Shown here: positions 31,501-33,684 of the stretch, in pieces
How positions within the stretch are numbered: position 1 is the stretch's first letter
Layout of the letters: every line of letters starts with the position of its first letter
Origin: Ichthyophonus hoferi
Lineage: Eukaryota > Opisthokonta > Ichthyosporea > Ichthyophonida > Ichthyophonidae
DNA: 33,684 nucleotides
Direction of reading: 5' to 3'
NCBI GenBank assembly: GCA_002751075.1
Contig: NAOQ01000283.1
Span: 32,997-66,680, forward strand
The notes under the pieces: generated by a model
The model's input: the letters and a program-made list of their open reading frames with translations, nothing else
What the model was told of the DNA's origin: nothing
Databases searched by the model: none
Position numbers and translations under genes: made by a program

Positions 31501-33684
31501 GTCTGTAAAGTATACTCCTCCATACACTCCAGTTACAGTTACTGTAGTAAGTGTTTATAATCGGATATTAATCCGGGATACCGTATAATTGATTAATATA
31601 TGACTATAAACTATAATGAGCCCATAAGCAGGTTGATAAGTAGACTGGGCTTAAACAAAAAGTATACATGCTCCATTCTTTCTTTCCCAATTTCTTCATT
31701 CCTGTACACCATAGATTCATTCAATTTTGAAACTTAAACAAGTTCAACAAATGAGTGACCTAGGAGCTATCTTTTTTTTACAACAAAACAAATTGTTTAA
31801 ATGTAAATATCATTTGACCCAACTGAAAGTGTTACTGGCACTCAATATATCACGTTGTTAGGCAAATATTTACTATGGCTTGCAATTTAAAATACTCTAT
31901 TTACCAAAACAAAAACATTTCTGAAGTATTAAAGACAATTTAGTTAGCTGCTTTAGCATCCAACCATAAATAATAACCCAAACTTCCGTACCTAAACACA
32001 TACGCACTTTTTTAACTTACCTTGGTTTAAGAATCCAAATGAGACATCTAGCACCAAATCATTTTGTTTGACATTTTGAAGGGTCCTTCCATCAAATGTT
32101 CCATCTTTATCATAGGTACATGTATAATCCGCAGTAAACGACGATTGATCAACTATTACTATATAGTGTGGTGATGGTGTCAGGGGACCAAATTGATAGT
32201 AGCCCTCTAAATCGGTAGTTGTCGTGTGTAATGTCAAGTGGGTAAGAGCGTGGACTATGTGTAGTTTAGCTGATATTCCAATATCTTCGTCCCAGTCTTG
32301 CTGACCATTTGCATTGCCATCGTTCCAGACACGACCGCCAATTACAGATCCTTGACCTGTAAGAGATGTGGCGAATAAACATAAAGTAATGTTGAATAAA
32401 ATAAAGCATGACATTTCAATAATATTAATTGGGATTAAAATGATGTTTCCGTTTACATTTTAAAAAAGTTAAAATATTTAATCATAGCAGGTTAATCAAA
32501 TAATAGCAAAACTATTTGGTATTGTAATTAATATAACAAGATAAATACAGTTCAAGATTGATCAGAACAATTAAAATAAAATATAAATGATAGTTAAAAG
32601 ATAAGGACTATTAATGTAACAGTAAAACGCAAATAACTATTTACTTACCTACAAAACCAAAATCTACGTTGGCCACGACACTTCCAGGTTCTACTTCAGC
32701 AGTGGCTACACCATTAGGTGCTCTATCGGTTTCTTGACTGGCATTAAGGGATAAACCAACTGGTAGAGATGATCTTAATACACTTATTGTGTACCTCCCA
32801 GGAGCTATTGGTACAAACTGGTAATATCCAGACTCATTCGTGGTGGTGACTTTAAATGGTATGGTGGAATCGGATGCTTGATACAGTTGCACCTCCACTT
32901 TGCCCATGCCTAGACCGTTGTCTCGTAAGCTATGGCGCATTGTGTCATATAACACATGCCCTAATATCCCACCACCATCTGTATTGATAAAGTAAAAATC
33001 AATTTGTTAATACAATGCAAGGCAAAATCATGATTGGTCAGTTTATTAAGTAAATTGATGATAATAAAATTCATCATATAGAGATATATTTGAATTTTAT
33101 TTATAAAAACAAATTTACAAATTTAATCACCAAGTAATATATAATATATAGACAATTATATGCATTTGGTTTAGTCCACATTCTTTGATCCTTATTAATA
33201 ATAATATAAAAAACGAAATTCTACACATCTGTCTGTCCACTGGTGGAACAATTCTATTGTTTTCCAGTTTGCAACTTAATCATATAAAAACGATTGAACA
33301 AGTACCAATACATATATATATAACTTAGCTGTTACTTACATGAAGATTTTTATTTACTTCCATGTCATCATCTAATACTGGTCATAAATATATATTTATC
33401 AAATACAATCCTCTGTTTACAAATATGATAGCTGTATACCTTGCCAGCCCACAGTTCGGTCAGGTAGAATGGTTGATCGACCCTTTCGGACTGTAATATT
33501 GGACGCCAGTGTTTCATTAACCACACCAGTGGCTAAGAAGTCGGAGTCAATAGTGGAAGTGTTTACCGAGATAATGTAATGACGGCCAATAGGAACAAAG
33601 TTAAAGTTATAAGTGCCGTCTAGACTAACAGAAGAAGCCCCCAAAATAGTTGCATTAGTACCTTGAGTCAGCAATAACTGCTGA
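7268..33684 (-). CDS. Giant modular surface/matrix protein, 26 exons, 5' partial
   Basis: Exons in transcription order (high to low): 33684-33440, 32978-32649, 32356-32021, 31541-31438, 30607-30355, 29717-29536, 29100-28944, 28337-27678, 26606-26444, 25477-25360, 24478-24364, 23401-23105, 22022-21834, 21501-19867, 19487-19257, 18642-18439, 17189-16947, 16769-16509, 15773-15504, 14219-13971, 13635-13408, 12500-12325, 11505-11400, 10662-10159, 9542-9066, 7596-7268. Every junction has GT-AG ends and matching phase, giving about 2,690 open codons; most introns are phase 1, typical of shuffled extracellular modules. Order: nine SdrD_B-like domains, two EGFs, a mucin-like stretch, eleven EGF/cbEGFs, a SEA-like fold, Ser/Thr repeats, a Cys-rich region and a hydrophobic C-terminus. 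The signal peptide must lie upstream of the window. Inference: a secreted or GPI-anchored adhesive protein. I do not recognise a named orthologue. Least certain are the 19257/18642 join and the 11400 donor. Confidence 0.85.
7597..9065 (-). other. Last intron of the large gene
   Basis: At 1,469 bp this is the longest intron I mapped. It contains T-rich tracts near 7660-7690 and 7900-7950 and a locally GC-richer patch at about 8735-8815. The two flanking exons join in phase without it. I found no extra exon that would keep the phase. Confidence 0.6.
9066..9542 (-). CDS. Exon: cysteine-rich extracellular domain
   Basis: A 477-bp phase 1-1 exon encodes a compact Cys-rich segment: CSNCYKKNPSFDQC, VCKLPNVEITQDITCDQR, ASCQLKGFATMSNC, LCDTAIEIIKTDIEQAAISI, YSKCTNNTRERYCSTKSG and VECYPSK. 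It has about 15 cysteines, several sequons and one long amphipathic helix. I do not recognise the fold. The join to the preceding exon restores VVCTHCSNC. Acceptor TACAG at 9545-9543, donor GTAAGT from 9065. Confidence 0.82.
10159..10662 (-). CDS. Exon: 24-residue Ser/Thr repeats and start of Cys-rich region
   Basis: A 504-bp phase 1-1 exon. It opens with five copies of a 24-residue unit (core KLNSTMAATFVIDKTST), each with an N-S-T sequon, then a short Thr-rich spacer and a Cys-rich segment: ACAIIPYCTGDIICSG, CTLCEDDFYLDDLARP and VVCT. The CTLCEDxFYLxx pattern recalls furin- or TNFR-like Cys-rich repeats. Acceptor TTTTACAG at 10664-10663, donor GTAAGT from 10158. Confidence 0.88.
10308..10662 (-). 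repeat. Five 72-bp coding tandem repeats with 144-bp higher-order period
   Basis: Copies begin at 10308, 10380, 10452, 10524 and 10596, an exact 72-bp period. Going right to left the fifth is the most diverged. The other four alternate between two variants (one with ASVV, one with APVE before KLNST), giving two nearly identical 144-bp dimers with about two differences per matching pair by eye. Confidence 0.92.
11400..11505 (-). CDS. Exon: continuation of SEA-like domain (donor uncertain)
   Basis: Starts in phase 0 and continues the last strand (ISIK|VSLKEEAASTFECM), then encodes LPLPSINQRLILKDMNVNRV. To join the next exon in phase 1 I use the GTGGGT donor at 11399, with T at the exon end, which is non-ideal. 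If that donor is skipped the frame meets a TAA at 11374-11376 after nine more codons, so a shorter product ending here is a real alternative. Confidence 0.6.
12325..12500 (-). CDS. Exon: small alpha/beta (SEA-like) domain, first part
   Basis: Phase 1 in, phase 0 out, 176 bp, without cysteine. VNITLFVGQLAAILHVDSAL followed by INIISID and SKISIKV reads as strand-helix-strand: 'F...LA..L.VD...I.I.SI' is the pattern of small SEA-like repeats in many eukaryotic surface proteins. Assignment rests on pattern only; no autoproteolysis motif (GSxxx) is visible. Acceptor CAG at 12503-12501, donor GTAAGA from 12324. Confidence 0.7.
13408..13635 (-). CDS. Exon: EGF + calcium-binding EGF pair E, last cbEGF atypical
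   Basis: A 228-bp phase 1-1 exon. EGF: QCATSCGMHAECVAANF, then CQCNIGYAGDLGHC. cbEGF: DINECLGDHGCGRVQNC, then IPGSFQCNRLDENCK. The final module has only five cysteines because the usual CxC and GDG turn after FQC are replaced by NRLDE. It is therefore degenerate at the end of the EGF series, with one cysteine that may be unpaired. Donor GTATAC from 13407. Confidence 0.85.
13971..14219 (-). CDS. Exon: EGF + calcium-binding EGF pair D
   Basis: A 249-bp phase 1-1 exon. EGF: KCESPCGKDSICTSR, then GCVCSTGYDEHIGGTC. cbEGF: DQDECKDNSHQCSVHAKC, then NVPGSYICACKSRYTGDGSV. It keeps all twelve cysteines and a good calcium-binding consensus. Acceptor ATAG at 14221-14220, donor GTAGAG from 13970. Confidence 0.9.
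   Translation of the reverse strand, partial: PSFLPINAKAHVARTLFAHHVMANLGVCAPLDMMSILEVLALIRMSVKTTHINAVYTPSVLMCQEAIFVLARADIPAMALFV
15504..15773 (-). CDS. Exon: EGF + calcium-binding EGF pair C
   Basis: A 270-bp phase 1-1 exon. EGF: QCADCGINFLC, a loop containing two NST units, then CTCKPGYISDHDSC. cbEGF: DRNECSDRAAKCSPNAKC, then NTNGSYTCTCNDGYMGSG. The central EGF loop is expanded by a 9-bp repeat encoding Asn-Ser-Thr, giving consecutive N-glycosylation sequons. Donor GTGAGG from 15503. Confidence 0.9.
16509..16769 (-). CDS. Exon: EGF + calcium-binding EGF pair B
   Basis: A 261-bp phase 1-1 exon. EGF: ACKNLCGKKGTCIML, then VCVCDNGYTDKDSGC. cbEGF: DVNECQENEQ, with an expanded first loop up to LCGQNAGC, then NTPGSFLCTCNVGYIGNGHI. 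The loop between the first two cysteines of the cbEGF is longer than usual. Donor GTAGGC from 16508. Confidence 0.9.
16947..17189 (-). CDS. Exon: EGF + calcium-binding EGF pair A
   Basis: A symmetric phase 1-1 exon (243 bp) carries two modules: an EGF (SCLDCGANGVCTKENE, then CTCNRGYVINNNKIC) and a cbEGF (DVDECNGINRCAGQAKC, then CNCKDNFVGDGIQCN). The cbEGF has the D-x-D-E-C calcium ligand set and the NNTQGSYSC turn. It is the first of five similarly built exons in a row. Confidence 0.9.
18439..18642 (-). CDS. Exon: half EGF plus calcium-binding EGF
   Basis: After the TTTTTCAG acceptor this 204-bp phase 1-1 exon encodes ADCYLGFVRAEGGEC, which resembles the C-terminal half of an EGF, and then a complete cbEGF: DINECKRKSNPCEDFANCIN with NNRGSFSCVCQDNYAGDGYT. 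The D-I-N-E-C start and the Asn/aromatic positions fit the EGF_CA calcium signature. The first module lacks its N-terminal cysteines, so it is degenerate. Donor GTAAGT from 18438. Confidence 0.8.
18854..18901. repeat. A-rich GAAAA tract
   Basis: Imperfect (A)4-8G units in an intron of the large gene; a T/C-rich tract on the sense strand about 210 bases upstream of the 18642 acceptor, so too distant to be its own pyrimidine tract. Confidence 0.85.
19257..19487 (-). CDS. Exon: Ser/Thr-rich linker
   Basis: Phase 1 in, phase 1 out (231 bp). It encodes a cysteine-free, Gln/Ser/Thr-rich linker (ETPQVTSTQHQLSTSSVPNG) followed by a segment with some hydrophobic periodicity (LETFPSQLVHEAASGQTQLN). 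No domain is recognised. The end is ambiguous: a second donor at 19225 (adding ten codons, phase 2) pairs in frame with a second acceptor for the next exon (start 18632). The choice here uses the stronger downstream acceptor. Confidence 0.65.
19867..21501 (-). CDS. Exon: mucin-like Ser/Thr/Pro/Lys-rich region
   Basis: One 1,635-bp phase 1-1 exon encodes 545 codons dominated by Ser, Thr, Pro and Lys with no cysteine, as expected for an extended, heavily O-glycosylated stalk. The first third contains about nine 12-residue units of the type PKTTSKPLSILK. The acceptor is placed at TTTACTAG (21503-21502) because it alone gives phase 1; an ORF start upstream at 21547 lies in the intron's pyrimidine tract. 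Donor GTAGGT from 19866. Long ORFs on the opposite strand here are composition shadows. Confidence 0.85.
20809..21128 (-). repeat. 36-bp coding tandem repeat in mucin-like exon
   Basis: About nine degenerate 36-bp units, each 12 codons (consensus near PKTTSKPLSILK), lie within the mucin-like exon. Units such as SKPLST/SKPLSI/SKSLSI recur with substitutions and no frame breaks, so this is an in-frame protein repeat. The boundaries are approximate. Confidence 0.8.
21834..22022 (-). CDS. Exon: EGF 1 (second half) and EGF 2
   Basis: A 189-bp phase 1-1 exon. With the previous exon it completes EGF 1 (CLAGPCLNGGQC, then CNCTSGWGGITCE) and adds EGF 2 (CSPNPCMNKGECV, then CICTENFAGPLCE). Both have the six-cysteine C-C-C-CxC-C pattern of ordinary, non-calcium-binding EGF domains, unlike the later cbEGFs. 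These two modules separate the SdrD_B block from the mucin-like stretch. Confidence 0.88.
22136..22684. repeat. Perfect 262-bp direct repeat flanking an assembly gap
   Basis: Bases 22136-22397 and 22423-22684 read identically, separated only by the 25-base N run at 22398-22422. This is what two contigs with an unmerged overlap look like after gap padding. It lies inside the intron between exons 23401-23105 and 22022-21834, so coding is unaffected, but the intron is about 287 bp too long if the copies are one locus. Confidence 0.93.
22398..22422. other. Assembly gap (25 N)
   Basis: A run of exactly 25 Ns, a fixed-length placeholder. A short ORF that reads across it is meaningless. Confidence 0.98.
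23105..23401 (-). CDS. Exon: SdrD_B-like domain 9 and first half of EGF 1
   Basis: A phase 1-1 exon of 297 bp. GIAGVPVRLFNESTGTLLST and DDSGNYLFALLLPGTYNVIV are the domain core, and VVDVDYGFGPANECLAGPC joins the final strand directly to the first two cysteines of an EGF domain. This is the last of the nine SdrD_B-like domains. Donor GTAAGT from 23104; the following intron contains the assembly gap. Confidence 0.88.
24364..24478 (-). CDS. Exon: end of domain 8 and start of SdrD_B-like domain 9
   Basis: Phase 0 in, phase 1 out, 115 bp: TVNYKFNLTSKMLPASIGDR closes domain 8 and opens domain 9, followed by LWMDTNNDGRQDEPSIEPG, a good calcium loop. Acceptor CAG at 24481-24479, donor GTAAGT from 24363. 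Frame and phase match both neighbours. Confidence 0.85.
25360..25477 (-). CDS. Exon: SdrD_B-like domain 8, second part
   Basis: Phase 2 in, phase 0 out, 118 bp. It completes domain 8 with FAKLPPGSYSLRVQVDTLPS and runs to PIIVDPGQ. Acceptor TTTCAG at 25479-25478, donor GTAAAA from 25359. The LPPGxY signature confirms frame and family. Confidence 0.8.
26444..26606 (-). CDS. Exon: SdrD_B-like domain 8, first part
   Basis: Phase 1 in, phase 2 out, 163 bp. It encodes AIAQKLWVDANGDGIPDGGA with a textbook D-x-N-x-DG calcium loop and VDLLDANGTVISTTRTDSEG, ending within NYE at a GTATGT donor (from 26443). It is too short and lacks the ATG needed to stand out as an ORF, but the match to the family is one of the best in the gene. 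Confidence 0.85.
27678..28337 (-). CDS. Exon: SdrD_B-like domains 6 and 7 in one exon
   Basis: A 660-bp phase 1-1 exon encodes two complete domains in tandem without an intron. Domain 6 runs from GVFGEVTGKVWIVPSGGNHT through NKDGIYVFNYLLPGVYNISI to LKDVDFGFSA. Domain 7 follows with VSGRIWFDQDGDGLEGDWNF (a clear calcium loop), ITDRNGTFQFLFVPAQHRYY and NILFGYGAG. Acceptor at 28339-28338, donor GTATGC from 27677. All other domains here occupy one exon or are split. Confidence 0.9.
28944..29100 (-). CDS. Exon: SdrD_B-like domain 5, second part
   Basis: Starts in phase 0 after TTTTGTGCAG and encodes PDIEYKIMIDPTTIPAGALP through CVSGVNFGIVLSG. Joined to the preceding exon it gives DGRYVAVYEMQPDIEYKIMI, which aligns position by position with domain 8 (EGNYEFAKLPPGSYSLRVQV). 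It contains one Cys, unusual in this domain series. Donor GTAAGC from 28943. Confidence 0.8.
29536..29717 (-). CDS. Exon: SdrD_B-like domain 5, first part
   Basis: Phase 1 in, phase 0 out, 182 bp: WVRGRVWNDSNYDGKMGKEE carries the first strand and a calcium-type loop, ending GSDGRYVAVYEMQ at a CAG|GTATAT donor. A competing in-frame donor (GTATGT at 29560-29555) paired with an AG at 29112-29111 would also keep the frame. The donor chosen here restores the family spacing between the DG turn and the next strand, so it is preferred. Confidence 0.75.
30355..30607 (-). CDS. Exon: SdrD_B-like domain 4, second part
   Basis: Phase 0 in, phase 1 out, 253 bp. It continues domain 4 with IEFELISEDTAGTF, the core NDDGIFMFDTVPEGNYTLLM, and ends IEVDPFFFAG, where a Phe-rich strand replaces the usual VDFGF. 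Acceptor at 30609-30608, donor GTAAGG from 30354. Confidence 0.85.
31438..31541 (-). CDS. Exon: SdrD_B-like domain 4, first part
   Basis: A short exon of 104 bp (phase 1 in, phase 0 out) encodes VTVTGVYGGVYFTDAINSDG and onward to FGIPQ. Its open frame is too short to stand out, but it joins in frame to the exon at 30607-30355 and supplies the first strands and Asp/Asn loop that exon lacks. Acceptor CAG at 31544-31542, donor GTATGC from 31437. Confidence 0.75.
32021..32356 (-). CDS. Exon: SdrD_B-like domain 3
   Basis: This symmetric phase 1-1 exon (336 bp) encodes one domain: VIGGRVWNDGNANGQQDWDE carries the first strand plus an EF-hand-like calcium loop, TDLEGYYQFGPLTPSPHYIV is the core, and LDVSFGFLNQG is the closing strand. 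The short ORF start at 32414 (a hydrophobic run resembling a signal peptide) is intronic read-through upstream of the acceptor, because the frame and domain boundary fit the AG at 32358-32357. Confidence 0.85.
32649..32978 (-). CDS. Exon: SdrD_B-like domain 2
   Basis: A symmetric phase 1-1 exon of 330 bp encodes one whole domain. NESGYYQFVPIAPGRYTISV is the conserved turn and strand, and NVDFGFVG the typical C-terminal strand. The calcium loop at the N-terminus is degenerate (YDTMRHSLRDNGLGMGKV), unlike the clear D-x-D/N-x-DG loops of later copies. Acceptor AG at 32980-32979, donor GTAAGT from 32648. Confidence 0.85.
33440..33684 (-). CDS. Exon: SdrD_B-like domain 1 (C-terminal part)
   Basis: The visible 81 codons hold the later strands of an SdrD_B/Cna_B-type beta-sandwich: SLDGTYNFNFVPIGRHYIIS matches the family's 'DxxGxYxFxxLPPGxYxI' core. 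The exon ends in phase 1 at a GTATAC donor (33439-33438). The last four bases of the window read TCAG on the minus strand, so an acceptor may lie exactly at the edge and the true exon might begin at 33680; otherwise it continues outside. Several N-x-S/T sequons are present. Confidence 0.8.

Noticed and set aside
32357-32414. Signal-peptide-like start (MSCFILFNITLCLFATSLTG) that might begin a separate protein
   Set aside because: It lies in the intron upstream of a good acceptor, and the previous SdrD_B exon joins in phase at 32356; kept only as a remote alternative start.

Overview
This is an AT-rich (roughly 70% A+T by eye) metazoan nuclear window with short coding exons, GT-AG introns of about 0.2-1.5 kb and abundant simple repeats. 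Two protein-coding genes lie on the minus strand. I rebuilt both by reading splice sites and intron phases by eye. Proteins combining SdrD_B-like and EGF modules are, to my knowledge, frequent in sponges and some other non-bilaterian or marine invertebrates. That suggests a sponge or similarly early-branching animal, but no marker here proves it.

Left part (24-4365, minus): the first seven coding exons of a UBLCP1 orthologue, the nuclear ubiquitin-like-domain CTD/proteasome phosphatase. They cover the ubiquitin-like domain, the DxDxT phosphatase motif and the SAT motif; the 3' part lies beyond base 1. Its introns carry several pentamer and nonamer tandem arrays.

Middle (4366-7267): about 2.9 kb of intergenic DNA with no gene I can support. 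A candidate poly(A) signal for the upstream gene is at 7110-7115, and CCAAT/ATTGG pentamers are dense.

Right part (7268-33684, minus): one very large gene whose 5' end is outside the window. Twenty-six exons join with consistent phases into about 2,690 uninterrupted codons. From N to C in the visible part: nine SdrD_B-like beta-sandwich domains (33684-23105), two EGF domains (23145-21834), a 545-codon Ser/Thr/Pro/Lys-rich mucin-like exon (21501-19867), a linker, eleven EGF/calcium-binding EGF modules on six exons (18642-13408), a small alpha/beta domain resembling SEA-like modules (12500-11400), five 24-residue Ser/Thr repeats (10662-10308), a cysteine-rich region (10307-9066), and an acidic tail ending in a hydrophobic segment directly before the stop (7596-7268). 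That is the layout of a long adhesive or extracellular-matrix-like surface protein held at the membrane by its C-terminus, probably through a GPI anchor.

An assembly gap (25 Ns, 22398-22422) in one intron is flanked by a perfect 262-bp direct repeat and looks like an unmerged contig overlap. The two genes share orientation but no evident functional link.
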